Positions 42,682-53,536 are shown, counted from the stretch's first letter. The stretch is 64,000 nucleotides of DNA from Actinoalloteichus hymeniacidonis (GCF_014203365.1 NZ_JACHIS010000001.1:3782001-3846000), one strand, 5' to 3'. Translations and numbers: made by a program. The notes: generated from the sequence alone by a model not told the origin.

Positions 42682-43316
42682 GTGGATGACTCCTGGGGTC
42701 TGCTCGACGGGCCCGTGGCGCTAGTCCGCGGCTCTACGCGCGGATCGGGCCCGGTCAACAAGGTTAGCAACTGTTCGGCGGCCTGTTCGACATCCTCGTT
42801 CACCACGACGACGTCGAACTCGTCGGAGGCCGCGAGTTCACGGCGCGCGGTCTCCAGTCTGCGCCGCACGACCTCGTCCGACTCGGTGCCCCGCCCGACC
42901 AACCGGGACACGAGCACATCCCAGCTCGGCGGGGCGATGAACACGGTGAGCGCCTCAGGAAGCGCTTCCCGAAGGTTTCTGGCGCCCTGGAGGTCCAGCT
43001 CGACCAGTGCAGGTCGGCCTGCGGCGAGCCGCAGCTCGACGGGTTCGCGTGGGGTGCCGGAGCGGTGGGTGCCGCCGTGGATCTCCGCCCACTCGAGCAG
43101 GTCGCCCGCCGCGATCGCATCGCGGAAACGCTCGGCGGTGACGAAGTGGTAATCCCGACCGTCCACCTCGCCGGGGCGAGGAAGCCTGGTGGTCATCGAG
43201 ACGCTGAACCACAGATCGGGCAACAACTCGCGTAGCCGGGCGACGACACTGCTCTTACCGACACCGGAGGGGCCGGCCAGTACAACCAGCCGGCCCCTCC
43301 TTGATGAAACACTCAC
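42678..43316 (-). CDS. gmk: Guanylate kinase
   Basis: 212 residues. Phosphorylates GMP to GDP. Walker [19 protein letters not shown] (residues about 13-30), [21 protein letters not shown] (GMP-binding), and [19 protein letters not shown]. The C-terminal 20 residues ([20 protein letters not shown]) are an unstructured tail. The GTG start overlaps the mihF stop. Confidence 0.96.
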   Translation of the reverse strand: MSVSSRRGRLVVLAGPSGVGKSSVVARLRELLPDLWFSVSMTTRLPRPGEVDGRDYHFVTAERFRDAIAAGDLLEWAEIHGGTHRSGTPREPVELRLAAGRPALVELDLQGARNLREALPEALTVFIAPPSWDVLVSRLVGRGTESDEVVRRRLETARRELAASDEFDVVVVNEDVEQAAEQLLTLLTGPDPRVEPRTSATGPSSRPQESST

Positions 43317-43630
43317 TCGCTGCTGAATTCGGCGAGCAGCGCCTTGCGCTGCCGATCACCCAATCCACGCAGACGACGACTGGACGCGATTTCCAAGCGT
43401 TCCATGATCTGCTGGGCCCGGACTTTTCCGACTCCCGGAAGCGCTTCCAGCAGTGCGGACACCTTCATCTTGCCCAGGACCTCGTCGGCTTCCGCGTCGG
43501 TGAGCACCTGCTTCAAAGTGGTGCCACCGCGCTTCAGGCGCTCTTTCAATTCCGCCCTGGCGCGGCGGGCAGCAGCCGCTTTCTCCAATGCTGCGGCCCG
43601 CTGCTCCTCGGTCAGCTGGGGAAGGGCCAC
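43313..43630 (-). CDS. mihF: Actinobacterial integration host factor mIHF
   Basis: 105 residues. Nucleoid-associated DNA-binding protein, essential in mycobacteria. Helical N-terminus [30 protein letters not shown] and a helix-two-turn-helix with [40 protein letters not shown]. The GTG at 43630 has GGAGGAGATC just before it. The upstream leader carries a perfect hairpin at 43717-43737. First gene of the mihF-gmk-rpoZ-coaBC unit. Confidence 0.95.
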   Translation of the reverse strand: MALPQLTEEQRAAALEKAAAARRARAELKERLKRGGTTLKQVLTDAEADEVLGKMKVSALLEALPGVGKVRAQQIMERLEIASSRRLRGLGDRQRKALLAEFSSE

Positions 43631-44256
43631 GATCTCCTCCGTGGTGTGGGTTCCTCTGGATCGGTGCCGCGACCGTACCGACCGCGTCTGACGCGGCACA
43701 ACACGGGTCCGGCCTACCCAGGTGATTCTCACCTGGGCGTTCGCCTTCGGTGGCGCGGGCGCACAAGCTACCGCCATTCGTAGAGAGCCCATTACCCAGG
43801 GTGCCGATCAAGACGAAAGCGCTCTCGATCGACGGAACCCGATCGCGCGTTAAGATGATCATGATGGACGGACCGAGAACAACGAACCTGCTGGTTAACC
43901 CGATACGAAGGCCACGCCCGGGCACTTCGTGTCCTCCGAGGTGCCTGCGGTCCGCCGAGCTCTCGTGTCGCGTTCCACGCTGTCGGGCGCCTCGACGGTG
44001 TCTGCTCCTCCCTCCTTCCGGAGATCGGCCGCCGACACCGCCGAGGCGTGCCCGTGATGGGGTCGAGATCACGCCGAGATCGAGGGTCGATACCCGTCGT
44101 TCGTCGGCGGCGACACCGATGCGGCACCTCTCGCCCGCGCGGACGCCCCGAGTGCGGGTGGTGGGCGTCGGCCACCACGAGCCGGTCTCGACTCGCAGTG
44201 GTCGGCGGTCCACCCCCGCCACCGGACGGCCCCGTCACCGAGGGGCCCGGCCGGAG
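43631..44256. other. Long intergenic region between pyrF and mihF
   Basis: 626 bases without a credible gene. Nearest pyrF is a weak hairpin GGCCCC-N8-GGGGCC at 44228-44247, a candidate end for the pyrimidine operon. The middle part (43790-43920) is relatively AT-rich with GTTAAGATGATCATGATG-type sequence. The part nearest mihF holds the leader hairpin. Open frames here are Arg/Pro-rich and unlike proteins. Confidence 0.45.
43717..43737. promoter_or_regulatory. Inverted repeat in the mihF leader
   Basis: CCCAGGTG, ATTCT, CACCTGGG: perfect 8-bp arms, 87 bases upstream of the mihF start. A possible -10 (TAGCTT, 43770-43765 lower strand) lies further upstream, so the repeat would be transcribed. 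It could be an operator or an RNA hairpin. Confidence 0.45.
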
Positions 44257-45099
44257 TCAGGCCGCCGGTTCGGTGAGCCGCGCGCGCAGCTCGCGAACCG
44301 CCGCCCGCAGCGCCTCGGCGTCCGGTCCGTGCCGCAGGACGTCGCGGGAACTGGTCGGCAGGACTCCTTCGAGGTTCGGCCCGAACAGGCGACGCAGATC
44401 CGCGACCGTGCCGCCCTGTGCTCCGAAACCCGGAGCGAGGATCGGTCCGTTCAAGCCGCTCAGATCGAGATTCAGCGTCGGCAGGTTCCCGCCGACCACA
44501 AGTCCTACCGCGCCCAATCGTGGAGCTCCCACGTTGAGCTGGGCGGCAGCGTCGACCATGCCCTGCGCCACACTGCGCTCGCCGTCCGCCTTCGAGGCGA
44601 CCGCGTCCTGTACGGATGAGCCCTCCGGGTTGGAGGTGCGCGCGAGCACGAACACCCCGCGCCCCGATGCGCTCGCGGCCTCGAAGGCGGGTGCGAGCGA
44701 GTCGAAGCCCAGATACGGGGAGAGGGTGACCGCGTCCCCGGCCAGCGCCGAGCCCTCGGTCAGATAGGCCTTGGCGTAGGCGGTCATCGTGGAACCGATG
44801 TCGCCCCGCTTGGCGTCGACGAGAACCAGGGTTCCCCTGGCTCGGGCGTCGGCGATCAACTGCTCCAGCACCGCGATCCCACCGGAACCGTGGGATTCGA
44901 AGAAGGCGGACTGCGGCTTGAGCATCGCGACCTCGTCGGCCAGCGCCTCGACGCAGATCTCCGCGAAGCGCCGCAGCCCGGTGAGGTCGTCGGTCAGCCC
45001 CCACGCCGTGAGCAGCGCCGGGTGCGGATCGACCCCCACGCACAACGGGCCCCTGGCGTCCATGGCGGCACTCAACCGAGCACCGAAGGTCGTGATCAT
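44257..45099 (-). CDS. pyrF: Orotidine 5'-phosphate decarboxylase, type 2
   Basis: 280 residues, the long group typical of Mycobacterium and Streptomyces. Last step of UMP synthesis. [17 protein letters not shown] at the N-terminus, the catalytic [23 protein letters not shown] (Asp-Ala-Lys-Arg-Gly-Asp), and a phosphate-binding [15 protein letters not shown]. The ATG overlaps the carB stop. Last gene of the pyr operon. Confidence 0.96.
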   Translation of the reverse strand: MITTFGARLSAAMDARGPLCVGVDPHPALLTAWGLTDDLTGLRRFAEICVEALADEVAMLKPQSAFFESHGSGGIAVLEQLIADARARGTLVLVDAKRGDIGSTMTAYAKAYLTEGSALAGDAVTLSPYLGFDSLAPAFEAASASGRGVFVLARTSNPEGSSVQDAVASKADGERSVAQGMVDAAAQLNVGAPRLGAVGLVVGGNLPTLNLDLSGLNGPILAPGFGAQGGTVADLRRLFGPNLEGVLPTSSRDVLRHGPDAEALRAAVRELRARLTEPAA

Positions 45100-48000
45100 T
45101 CGCGCCCCTTCCGCAAGGCCGCCTGGAGGTCCTGGAGGCTGCGTACGCCGATGTCGTCGCGGATCGACGCCTCGATCCCCTGGACCGCAGCCGCCGCGCC
45201 CTGCACGGTCGTCACACAGGGGATGTCCCTGGCCACGGCCGCCGTGCGGATCTCATAACCGTCGACCCGGGGTCCGGGGTTGCCATAGGGGGTGTTGATC
45301 ACCAGGTTCACGGTGCCCGCCCGGATCTCGTCGACGATCGTTCCCGCTCCCTCGAAGTGCTTGCGCACCACTGTGCAGCGGATCCCGTTCCGCCGCAGCA
45401 CCTCGGCGGTGCCCGCCGTGGCCAACACCTCGAAACCGAGGTCGGCCAGTCGTTTCACCGGGAACACCATCGAGCGCTTGTCCCGGTTGGCCACCGACAC
45501 GAACACCCGACCCGAGGTCGGCAGCGAGCCGTAGGACGCGGCCTGCGACTTGGCGAAGGCCGGGCCGAACGCCACGTCGATGCCCATCACCTCACCGGTC
45601 GACTTCATCTCCGGGCCCAGCAGCGAGTCGACGCCCTGTCCCTCCGGGGTACGGAACCGGTGGAAGGGCAGCACGGCCTCCTTCACCGCGACCGGTGCAT
45701 CGGCGGGGAGCTCGCCCCCGTCGCCCTCCCGAGGCAGCATCCCCTCGGCGCGCAGTTGTGCGATGGTGGCGCCGAGCATGATCCTGGCGGCCGCCTTGGC
45801 CAGCGGCGCTCCCGTCGCCTTGGACACGAAGGGGACCGTCCGCGACGCCCGCGGGTTGGCCTCCAGCACGTACAGCACGTCGTCCTTGAGCGCGTACTGG
45901 ACGTTGAGCAGACCCTTCACCCCGATGCCCTTGGCGATGGCCTCGGTGTGGCGGCGGACCTGTTCCAGGTCGGTGCGGCCCAGGGTGATCGGCGGCAGCG
46001 TGCAGGAGGAGTCACCGGAGTGGATGCCCGCCTCCTCGATGTGCTCCATCACGCCGCCGAGGAAGACCTCCTCGCCGTCGCACAGCGCGTCGACGTCGAT
46101 CTCGATGGCGTCGTCCAGGAAACGGTCGACCAGCACCGGGTGCTCGGGCGTGACCTCGGTGGCCCTGGCGATGTAGTCGGCCAGCGTGGTCTCGTCGTAG
46201 ACGATCTCCATACCCCGTCCGCCCAACACGAAGGACGGCCGGACCAGCACGGGGTAGCCGATCTCGTCGGCGACGCGCCGGGCGCCCTCGAAGGAGGTCG
46301 CGGTGCCGTAGCGCGGGGCGGGCAGGTCCGCGGCGTCGAGCAGCTCACCGAAGGCGCCCCGGTCCTCGGCCAGATCGATGGCCTCCGGAGCGGTGCCCAC
46401 CACGGGGACGCCTGCCTCGGCCAGCCTGCGGGCCAGCCCCAGCGGTGTCTGGCCGCCGAGCTGGACCACGACGCCGACCACGGTGCCCGACGCCTGCTCC
46501 GCGTGCACGACCTCGAGCACGTCCTCGAAGGTGAGCGGCTCGAAGTAGAGCCGGTCGGAGGTGTCGTAGTCGGTGGAGACGGTCTCGGGGTTGCAGTTGA
46601 CCATCACGGTCTCCAGCCCCGCCTCGCGCAGGGCCATCGCCGCGTGCACACACGAGTAGTCGAACTCGATGCCCTGGCCGATCCGGTTCGGCCCGGATCC
46701 GAGGATGATGACCTTGGGGCGATCCCGCTGCTCGACGACCTCCGTCTCGGCCGCGGCGTCGACCTCGTAGGCCGAGTAGTGGTACGGCGTGGTCGCGGCG
46801 AACTCGGCGGCGCAGGTGTCGACGGTCTTGTAGACCGGGCGGACCCCGAGCCGGTGCCGCAGCACCCGGACGCCGTCCTCCCCGGCCAGCTCGGGGCGCA
46901 GGGCCGCGAGCTGGCGGTCGGACAGGCCCGAGCGCTTCGCGGCGCGCAGCAACGACTCGTCCAGCACGGGGGCATCGATGATCTCCCGACGCAGCTCCAC
47001 CAGCGAGAGGATCTGGTCCAGGAACCACGGGTCGACCTTGGACGCCTCGTGCACCTGCTCGATGGTGCCGCCGAGTCGCAGGGCCCGTTCGATCGTGTAC
47101 AGCCCGCCGTCGTGCGGGACCCGCAGTCGGGCCAGCGTCGATTCGAGGGTCTCGCCCTCGTCGTCGGGCTTGGTCCAGAAGCTCAGCGCCCGGGTCTCCA
47201 TGGAGCGCAGCGCCTTGCCGAGGGCCTCGGTGAAGCTGCGGCCCATCGACATGCCCTCGCCGACGCTCTTCATCGTCGTGGTCAGCGTCGGGTCGGCGCC
47301 GGGGAACTTCTCGAAGGCGAACCGGGGCACCTTGACGACCACGTAGTCCAGCGTCGGCTCGAAGCTCGCCGGGGTCTCACCGGTGATGTCGTTGCGGATC
47401 TCGTCGAGGGTGTAGCCGACCGCGAGCTTCGCGGCGATCTTAGCGATCGGGAAGCCGGTCGCCTTCGAGGCCAGCGCCGAGGAGCGCGACACCCGAGGGT
47501 TCATCTCGATGACGACGAGCCTGCCGGTGGTGGGGTTGACCGCGAACTGGATGTTGCAGCCGCCGGTCTCCACCCCGACCGCCCGGAGCACGGCGATTCC
47601 GAGATCGCGCAGCTCCTGGTACTCGCGGTCGGTCAGGGTCATGGCGGGCGCGACGGTCACCGAGTCGCCGGTGTGCACGCCCATCGGGTCGATGTTCTCG
47701 ATCGAGCACACGACTACCACGTTGTCCCGGTGGTCGCGCATCAGCTCGAGCTCGTACTCCTTCCACCCGAGGACGCTCTCCTCGATGAGCACCTCGGTCA
47801 CCGGGCTCTCCGTGAGACCGGTCGAGCCGAGCCGCTCCAGCTCCTCCTGGGTGTGGGCCATGCCGGAGCCCAGGCCACCCATGGTGAAGCTGGGCCGGAT
47901 CACCACCGGCAGACCCAGGTCCTCGACGGTCTCGCGGACCTCCTCCATCGAACGGCAGACACGGCTGCGGGGCACCTCGCCGCCGACGGAGCGGACGATG

Positions 48001-48401
48001 TCCTTGAAGATCTGGCGGTCCTCACCGCGCTGGATCGCGTCGATGTCGGCACCGATCAGTTCGACGCCATAGCGCTCCAGCACGCCGCGTTCGTGCAGCG
48101 CGACGGCGGTGTTCAGCGCGGTCTGCCCACCGAGGGTGGCCAGCAGCGCGTCCGGACGCTCCGCGGCGATCACCTTCTCCACGAACTCGGGCGTGATCGG
48201 CTCGATGTAGGTGGCGTCGGCGAACTCGGGATCGGTCATGATCGTCGCCGGGTTGGAGTTGACCAGGCTGACGCGCAGCCCCTCTTCTCGCAGTACCCGG
48301 CAGGCCTGGGTTCCCGAGTAGTCGAACTCGCAGGCCTGACCGATGACGATCGGCCCGGAGCCAATCACCATCACATGGTTGATGTCGGTCCGTTTCGGCA
48401 T
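45096..48401 (-). CDS. carB: Carbamoyl-phosphate synthase large subunit
   Basis: 1101 residues. Makes carbamoyl phosphate for pyrimidines and arginine. Two homologous ATP-grasp halves: [21 protein letters not shown] at the N-terminus and [20 protein letters not shown] near residue 565. An MGS-like allosteric domain closes the protein ([37 protein letters not shown]). The ATG at 48401 has GAGGG upstream. Unusually, 365 bases separate it from carA. Confidence 0.97.
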   Translation of the reverse strand: MPKRTDINHVMVIGSGPIVIGQACEFDYSGTQACRVLREEGLRVSLVNSNPATIMTDPEFADATYIEPITPEFVEKVIAAERPDALLATLGGQTALNTAVALHERGVLERYGVELIGADIDAIQRGEDRQIFKDIVRSVGGEVPRSRVCRSMEEVRETVEDLGLPVVIRPSFTMGGLGSGMAHTQEELERLGSTGLTESPVTEVLIEESVLGWKEYELELMRDHRDNVVVVCSIENIDPMGVHTGDSVTVAPAMTLTDREYQELRDLGIAVLRAVGVETGGCNIQFAVNPTTGRLVVIEMNPRVSRSSALASKATGFPIAKIAAKLAVGYTLDEIRNDITGETPASFEPTLDYVVVKVPRFAFEKFPGADPTLTTTMKSVGEGMSMGRSFTEALGKALRSMETRALSFWTKPDDEGETLESTLARLRVPHDGGLYTIERALRLGGTIEQVHEASKVDPWFLDQILSLVELRREIIDAPVLDESLLRAAKRSGLSDRQLAALRPELAGEDGVRVLRHRLGVRPVYKTVDTCAAEFAATTPYHYSAYEVDAAAETEVVEQRDRPKVIILGSGPNRIGQGIEFDYSCVHAAMALREAGLETVMVNCNPETVSTDYDTSDRLYFEPLTFEDVLEVVHAEQASGTVVGVVVQLGGQTPLGLARRLAEAGVPVVGTAPEAIDLAEDRGAFGELLDAADLPAPRYGTATSFEGARRVADEIGYPVLVRPSFVLGGRGMEIVYDETTLADYIARATEVTPEHPVLVDRFLDDAIEIDVDALCDGEEVFLGGVMEHIEEAGIHSGDSSCTLPPITLGRTDLEQVRRHTEAIAKGIGVKGLLNVQYALKDDVLYVLEANPRASRTVPFVSKATGAPLAKAAARIMLGATIAQLRAEGMLPREGDGGELPADAPVAVKEAVLPFHRFRTPEGQGVDSLLGPEMKSTGEVMGIDVAFGPAFAKSQAASYGSLPTSGRVFVSVANRDKRSMVFPVKRLADLGFEVLATAGTAEVLRRNGIRCTVVRKHFEGAGTIVDEIRAGTVNLVINTPYGNPGPRVDGYEIRTAAVARDIPCVTTVQGAAAAVQGIEASIRDDIGVRSLQDLQAALRKGRE

Positions 48402-48766
48402 GGATTCCCTCACTGGAGCAGGCGACGGACTCCGTCGCGAAAGTCTTCGAACGCTTCTTCGGGTGGGCTCGGCGGGCGCGGCTCGCAGGCGCGGGCACCG
48501 CTGCCGAGGCGATCGGCGGCGGCCGGAGGCAGCACGGCCGCCGCCCGGGCCGACACGGGCATCTGCCCGGCGGGCACTCGGGCCTCGTCTCGAACCGGCA
48601 GGCGGGGTCGGCCCGCCGGGGTGGACTCGCCGAGAGCACGGCCGATCCGGCCGGTGCACCGGGCGATCCCGGCCGCCGCGCCCGTGGCGATCGCACGGCG
48701 GCGCGGCAGCCGGGACTCGGCGTCATCGCCGAGATGCCCACCGGGATGTTCCGCAGTCCGCCGTCG
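48402..48766. other. Unusual 365-base carA-carB spacer
   Basis: Normally carA and carB touch or overlap in actinobacteria. This spacer is very GC-rich with many short hairpins (for example CGGGCA-TC-TGCCCG). Its open frames are Arg/Pro/Ala-rich without recognisable domains. It may hold an internal promoter, an RNA element or a degraded gene; the sequence alone does not decide. Confidence 0.4.
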
Positions 48767-49900
48767 TCACGACGCGGATGCGGATCTGGTCGCCATGAGG
48801 TCGACGAACTCGTCGAACAGGCCGGCCGCGTCGTGCGGACCCGCCGCCGCCTCCGGGTGGTATTGGACGCTGAAGGCGGGTGCGTCGGTGCACCGCAGCC
48901 CCTCCACCGAACCGTCGTTGGGGCAGTGGTGACTCACCTGCGCCGCACCGAAGTCGGTGTCGAACCGGTCGCCCGCCGCGCCCGCCACCGCGAAGCCGTG
49001 GTTCTGCGAGGTGATGGCGACCCGGCCGGTGGCCGCGTCGACGACCGGGATGTTGATGCCCCGGTGCCCGTAGGGCAGCTTGTACGTGCCGAGACCCAGC
49101 GCCCGACCGAGGATCTGGTTACCGAAGCAGATACCGAACAACGGCAGCTCGCGACTCAACGCCGCCCTGGTCAACGCGACCGGGTGGTCGGCGGTGGCCG
49201 GGTCGCCCGGGCCGTTGGAGAGGAACATGCCGTCGGGTTCGACCGCCAGGACGTCCTCGAAGGACGAGGACACCGGCAGCACGTGCACCTCGATCCCCCG
49301 CTGCGCCAGCATCCGGGGGGTGTTGGATTTGATGCCCAGATCCAGGGCCGCCACGGTGAACCTGCGTTCCCCGATGGCGGGCACCACGTAGGGCTGCTGC
49401 GTGCTGACGTCACCTGCCAGATCGGCCCCCGCCATCGGCGGCGCGGAGCGCACCCTGGACAGCAGCTCCTCGTCATCGGCCAGGGCCGCACCGGAGAACA
49501 CGCCCGCCCGCATGGCACCGCTCTCGCGGATGTGTCGGGTCAGGGTGCGGGTGTCGACGTCGGCGATGGACACGATGCCCTGCCGGTCCAACTCCTGGGC
49601 CAGGGTGCGACGGGACCGCCAGTTCGACGGCGTTCGGCTGGGGTCGCGCAGGACGTAACCCGCGACCCAGATCCGCTTCGACTCGTCGTCCTCGTCGTTC
49701 CAGCCGGTGTTGCCGATCTGCGGCGCCGTCTGCACCACGATCTGCCGGTGGTAGGAGGGGTCGGTGAGCGTCTCCTGGTAGCCGGTCATCGCCGTGGAGA
49801 AGACCACCTCGCCGAGGCTCTCACCCTCGGCGCCGTATGCCCCGCCGGTGAAGACGCGCCCGTCCTCCAGCACCAGCTTCGCCGGGGACCGTCCGCTCAC
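48767..49900 (-). CDS. carA: Carbamoyl-phosphate synthase small subunit (glutaminase)
   Basis: 377 residues. Supplies ammonia from glutamine to CarB. An N-terminal CPSase domain (LVLEDGRVFTGGAYGAEG, GEVVFSTAMTGYQETLTDPSY), then a class I amidotransferase with SNGPGDPA, the nucleophile Cys in LFGICFGNQILGRALG, SQNHGFAV and the catalytic His-Pro-Glu in SVQYHPEAAAGPHD. The GTG start overlaps the stop of the membrane-protein gene upstream. Confidence 0.97.
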   Translation of the reverse strand: MSGRSPAKLVLEDGRVFTGGAYGAEGESLGEVVFSTAMTGYQETLTDPSYHRQIVVQTAPQIGNTGWNDEDDESKRIWVAGYVLRDPSRTPSNWRSRRTLAQELDRQGIVSIADVDTRTLTRHIRESGAMRAGVFSGAALADDEELLSRVRSAPPMAGADLAGDVSTQQPYVVPAIGERRFTVAALDLGIKSNTPRMLAQRGIEVHVLPVSSSFEDVLAVEPDGMFLSNGPGDPATADHPVALTRAALSRELPLFGICFGNQILGRALGLGTYKLPYGHRGINIPVVDAATGRVAITSQNHGFAVAGAAGDRFDTDFGAAQVSHHCPNDGSVEGLRCTDAPAFSVQYHPEAAAGPHDAAGLFDEFVDLMATRSASAS

Positions 49901-50442
49901 CTATCCGCCTCCGTCGTCTCCTGGGGCGTACCGCCGAACGGTTCGCCCGCCGCCAGGGCGCGCACGTCGCGCACCCACTGCTCATAGTCGCCTCGCTCGT
50001 CGGCACGGAAGGCGGTGTCCAAGTCGAAGTCCCCGTGCTGCCAGGTGATCACCAGCAGACCGCCGCCCGGCACGACCTTGCCCGCCGACTTGCTGTCGAT
50101 CCGGGCGGTCCGTAAGGCGTGGGCGGGCAGCCACAGGGTGCTCGCGCCGTCGCGCTCGATCAGCGCGCCGTCGGCCACCAGCCGCAGCGAGCCTGCCGAG
50201 CGGTGACCGAAGTCGCCCGCCAACACCCTGGCCTGCCAGTTCTCCGCCGAGGTGGTGCCGATGTAGACACCGGTGAGGGCGGGGCGCAGGTCGGTGGCCG
50301 CCAGCAGTTCGGCGGTCGCCGAGGGCGGGTCCGGCAGCATCGCGGCCTGGTCGGCGGCCCGTCGGTGCCAACCGCGCCACATTCCGTAGGCGCACAGCAC
50401 GAAGAACCCCAGTACGGCCAACGTCATCAGCAGTCGGATCAC
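49897..50442 (-). CDS. Membrane-anchored PH-like protein of the pyr operon
   Basis: 181 residues. One N-terminal transmembrane helix ([21 protein letters not shown], residues about 2-22), then a soluble domain with [42 protein letters not shown] and [12 protein letters not shown], the pattern of bacterial PH-like domains. Actinobacteria conserve such a gene between pyrC and carA (Rv1382-like), role unknown. Overlaps both neighbours by four bases. Conserved position suggests a link to pyrimidine synthesis, but that is inference. Confidence 0.82.
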   Translation of the reverse strand: MIRLLMTLAVLGFFVLCAYGMWRGWHRRAADQAAMLPDPPSATAELLAATDLRPALTGVYIGTTSAENWQARVLAGDFGHRSAGSLRLVADGALIERDGASTLWLPAHALRTARIDSKSAGKVVPGGGLLVITWQHGDFDLDTAFRADERGDYEQWVRDVRALAAGEPFGGTPQETTEADR

Positions 50443-51794
50443 CCGAGCACCTTCCCGTCCTGCGCGGTGAATCGACCGCGCAACATGGTCGCCACCACCC
50501 GAGCGGGCAGTCGCATCCCCTCGAAGGGGGTGTTGTCAGCGAGACTCGCCGACTCCGTGCCGCGCACCGTCCAGTGCGCGGTCGGGTCGACGAGGGTCAG
50601 CGAGGCCGGTTCGCCGACAGCGATCGGCCTGCCCTGGTCGGTGAGCCCGACCAGTTCCGCAGGACGCTCGCTCATCACCCTGGCGACGCCGCGCCAATCC
50701 AGCAGCCCGGTGTTCACCATGGTCTCGACGACGACGGACAACGCCGTCTCCAAGCCCAGCATCCCAGGTCTGGCGGCGGCCCATTCACAGTCCTTGTCCT
50801 GCGGGGCGTGCGGGGCGTGATCGGTGGCCACGCAGTCGATGACGCCCTCGGCCAGCGCGGACCGCAGCGCGAGCGTGTCGGACTCGGTACGCAGTGGCGG
50901 ATTGACCTTGTTCACCGGGTCGTAGGTGCTCAGCCGGTCGTCGGTGAGCAGCAGGTGATGCGGGGTGACCTCGGCGGAGACCCGGCCGCGACGACCGGAG
51001 GCCGCCGGGCCGCGCAGGCCGGACAGCGAGGCACGCGCCCAACGCAGCACCTCGACGGTGCCCGCCGTGGAGACATGGCACACATGCAGCCTGCCGCCGG
51101 TGTGATGGGCCAGCAGACAGTCGCGGGCCACGATCGACTCCTCCGCCGCGGCGGGCCAGCCGGCCAGGCCCAGCAGAGCGGCGTGCTCGCCCTCGTGAGC
51201 CTGGGCGCCGACGGTCAGCCGAGGCTCCTCCGCGTGTTGGGCGATGGTGGCGCCCAGCGTCGAGGAGTACTCCAGGGCCCGGCGCATCAGCAGCGGGTCG
51301 GCGACGCACAGCCCGTCGTCGGAGAACATCCGCACGCCTGCCTGCGAGGCGGCCATCCCGCCCAGCTCGGCGAGCCGCTCGCCCGCCAGTCCGACGGTGA
51401 CCGCCCCCACCGGGTGCACGTCCACCAGCCCGACCTCGCGGCCACGCCGCCAGACGTGCTCGACGAGCACCGCGTTGTCGGCGACCGGATCGGTGTTGGC
51501 CATCGCGAAGACCGCCGTGTAACCGCCCAGCGCCGCGGATGCGGAACCAGTGTCGATCGTCTCGGCGTCCTCTCGACCGGGTTCCCGCAGGTGGGTGTGC
51601 AGGTCGACGAAGCCGGGCAGCACGATGAGCCCGGCGGCCTCGACGATCTCGGCGCCTGTGGTGTCGAGCGAGTCGACCGGGCCGATGGCGGTGATCCGTC
51701 CCTCGTCGACGCGCAGGTCGACCGGTTCGCCCTCGCCATAGGGGCGGGCCCCACGCAATACCACGGGCGTCGAGACAAGATCAGTCGAGCTCAT
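50439..51794 (-). CDS. pyrC: Dihydroorotase
   Basis: 451 residues. Cyclises carbamoyl aspartate. Metal site [21 protein letters not shown] (His-x-His, residues about 60-80), the metal-bridging position in [25 protein letters not shown], and [14 protein letters not shown] with the catalytic Asp. ATG 51794 is chosen because GGAGG lies seven bases upstream; it overlaps the pyrB stop (TGATG). Confidence 0.96.
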   Translation of the reverse strand: MSSTDLVSTPVVLRGARPYGEGEPVDLRVDEGRITAIGPVDSLDTTGAEIVEAAGLIVLPGFVDLHTHLREPGREDAETIDTGSASAALGGYTAVFAMANTDPVADNAVLVEHVWRRGREVGLVDVHPVGAVTVGLAGERLAELGGMAASQAGVRMFSDDGLCVADPLLMRRALEYSSTLGATIAQHAEEPRLTVGAQAHEGEHAALLGLAGWPAAAEESIVARDCLLAHHTGGRLHVCHVSTAGTVEVLRWARASLSGLRGPAASGRRGRVSAEVTPHHLLLTDDRLSTYDPVNKVNPPLRTESDTLALRSALAEGVIDCVATDHAPHAPQDKDCEWAAARPGMLGLETALSVVVETMVNTGLLDWRGVARVMSERPAELVGLTDQGRPIAVGEPASLTLVDPTAHWTVRGTESASLADNTPFEGMRLPARVVATMLRGRFTAQDGKVLG

Positions 51795-52723
51795 CACTCG
51801 GCCTCCTCTCCGGCCAGCAGGTGGTAGAGCACGGCCATTCGCAGGTGAACGCCGTTTCGGACCTGTTCGGTGACCTGTGAACGCTCCGAGTCCGCAGCGG
51901 CGGAGCTGATCTCCATACCGCGCAGCATCGGACCGGGGTGCAGGACCGGTGCGTGCTCGGGCAGCAGGTCGAGCCGTCGTTTGTTGAGGCCGTAGTGCAC
52001 GGCGTACTCGCGAGCCGACGGGAAGAAACCGCCGTGCATCCGCTCGGCCTGCACCCGCAGCATCATCACCGCGTCCACCCCGCCGAGAACCGAGTCCAGA
52101 TCGTGCCGTACCTCGACGGGCCAGGATCCGACGCCGGTGGGCAGCAGAGTGGGCGGCGCGACCAGCACGACCTCGGCCCCCAGAAGGGTGAGAAGGCGCA
52201 CATTCGATCGGGCGACGCGGCTGTGCAGGACGTCACCGACGATCGCGACCCGCCTGCCTGCGAGTTCACCCAACCGTTCGCGCAAGGTCTGAGCGTCCAG
52301 TAGTGCCTGGGTGGGGTGCTCGTGGGTGCCGTCGCCCGCGTTGACCACGGCGACCCCGGTCTGGTCCAACCAGCTCGCGAGTCGATGCGCCGCCCCGGAG
52401 GCGGGGTGCCGGACGATCACGCAGTCCGCGCCTGCGGAGGCCAGGGTGAGCGCGGTGTCGCGCAGCGACTCGCCCTTGCCCACCGAGGAACCGCCGATGG
52501 AGACATTGATCACATCGCCGCTCATCCATTTCCCGGCGATCTCGAAGGAGACCCTGGTCCGGGTGGAGTTCTCGTAGAACACGGTGACCACCGTGCGACC
52601 GCGCAGGGTGGGCAGCTTGCGCACCTGCCTGCCGAGCAGCGTCTTCTTCAGCTCGTCGGCGGTGTCCAACAGCATGTTCGCGTCGGCGACGTCGAGGTCT
52701 GCGATCGAGAGCAGGTGTCTCAT
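51794..52723 (-). CDS. pyrB: Aspartate carbamoyltransferase catalytic subunit
   Basis: 309 residues. First committed step of pyrimidine synthesis. Carbamoyl-phosphate loop [15 protein letters not shown] (residues about 49-63), the mobile loop [16 protein letters not shown], and [20 protein letters not shown]. No regulatory PyrI subunit gene is present. The start overlaps the pyrR stop (ATGA). Confidence 0.97.
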   Translation of the reverse strand: MRHLLSIADLDVADANMLLDTADELKKTLLGRQVRKLPTLRGRTVVTVFYENSTRTRVSFEIAGKWMSGDVINVSIGGSSVGKGESLRDTALTLASAGADCVIVRHPASGAAHRLASWLDQTGVAVVNAGDGTHEHPTQALLDAQTLRERLGELAGRRVAIVGDVLHSRVARSNVRLLTLLGAEVVLVAPPTLLPTGVGSWPVEVRHDLDSVLGGVDAVMMLRVQAERMHGGFFPSAREYAVHYGLNKRRLDLLPEHAPVLHPGPMLRGMEISSAAADSERSQVTEQVRNGVHLRMAVLYHLLAGEEAE

Positions 52724-53346
52724 CCGGCGTCCTCTGGCGTGTGGTCCTCGGCGGCGACGTCGGACTCCGACCTGCGTAGCAGTACCGCGTCGGCACCGTC
52801 GAGCTCCGCCAGCCGCACCAGGACCTCCTCGCGGCGGGCGGTCGGCACGTTCTTGCCGACGTAGTCCGCGCGGATCGGCAGTTCACGGTGGCCTCGGTCG
52901 ATGAGCACCGCGAGCTGCACGGCCGAAGGACGGCCGTGGTCCCGCAGGGCGTCCAGGGCAGCCCGCACCGTCCGACCGGAGAACAGCACGTCGTCCACCA
53001 GAACCACCAGCGCGTCGTCGAGACCACCATCGGGCAGGCTCGTCGGTTCCAACGGCCGGTTGGGACGACGTCGCAGGTCATCGCGGTAGAGAGTCACGTC
53101 GACGGTGCCGGTGGGGATCGTCACACCGGTGAACTCGGTGATCTTGGCGGCCAGCCTCCTGGCCAACGGGGCACCTCGGGTCGGGATGCCGAGCAGGACG
53201 ACTCGTGGGGCATCCGACGCGTCGAGCGCCGTCTTCTCGATGAGCTGATGGGCCATCCGGGCAATCGTGCGTGCGACATCGGCCCCCACGAGCAGTTCGC
53301 GCTCCTGGGAACTCGTCGCACCCGCTCGGGCTGAGCGTGGCGCCAC
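52720..53346 (-). CDS. pyrR: PyrR: pyr operon RNA-binding regulator / uracil phosphoribosyltransferase
   Basis: 208 residues, with an N-terminal extension of about 15 residues beyond the usual 180-195. The PRPP-binding motif [25 protein letters not shown] (residues about 107-131) and [17 protein letters not shown] are clear. In mycobacteria PyrR binds its own leader near the ribosome site and represses translation when UMP is high. Here the GTG is preceded by AAGGAGG, and a matching PyrR-binding hairpin sits just upstream. First gene of the pyr operon. Confidence 0.95.
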   Translation of the reverse strand: MAPRSARAGATSSQERELLVGADVARTIARMAHQLIEKTALDASDAPRVVLLGIPTRGAPLARRLAAKITEFTGVTIPTGTVDVTLYRDDLRRRPNRPLEPTSLPDGGLDDALVVLVDDVLFSGRTVRAALDALRDHGRPSAVQLAVLIDRGHRELPIRADYVGKNVPTARREEVLVRLAELDGADAVLLRRSESDVAAEDHTPEDAG

Positions 53347-53361
53347 GGTGTAGACCTCCTT

Positions 53362-53381
53362 CCCCGCCTCGCTGGACGGGT
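53362..53381 (-). promoter_or_regulatory. PyrR-binding hairpin in the pyr leader
   Basis: In the pyrR leader RNA, CCCG and CGGG enclose TCCAGCGAGG. The bases GTCCAGCGAGGC (53377-53366) match the PyrR-binding-loop consensus (TCCAG-N-GAGGC). The AAGGAGG ribosome site (53361-53355) follows immediately, so bound PyrR would block translation initiation. Confidence 0.65.
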
Positions 53382-53440
53382 CGTTAAAGGACGTCGGGGT
53401 CCGAGGGTCTCGGACGGTTCGGACGGTAGCAGTGTGCGAT

Positions 53441-53446
53441 TGTCAA
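53441..53446 (-). promoter_or_regulatory. -35 TTGACA upstream of pyrR
   Basis: A perfect TTGACA on the lower strand about 95 bases before the pyrR start. The -10 at 17-18 bases (TCCGAA) is poor, so the promoter assignment is tentative. Confidence 0.35.
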
Positions 53447-53523
53447 TCTTCCGGGTGGTGTCAGAAACTCGCCCGGCTGTAGCAGTCGCACCGGCTTGAC
53501 CTGGTGACGACGGCAAGCGAACA

Positions 53524-53536
53524 TTACTCTGCGTAT
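53524..53536 (+). promoter_or_regulatory. BldD box at the bldD promoter
   Basis: TTACTCTGCGTAT fits the BldD consensus TNACNC(A/T)GNGTNA at all but the last fixed base. It overlaps the -10 candidate TACTCT (53525-53530) about 70 bases before the bldD ATG, as expected for negative autoregulation. Confidence 0.6.

Noticed and set aside
43750-44619. Rightward open frame across the pyrF-mihF gap
   Set aside because: Arg/Pro/Ser-rich and running into pyrF in antisense; no motif and no ribosome site.
45357-48932. A 1191-codon open frame opposite carB
   Set aside because: It mirrors carB in high-GC DNA, is rich in Gly/Arg/Leu/Asp/His, has no domain, and overlaps a certain essential gene over its length.
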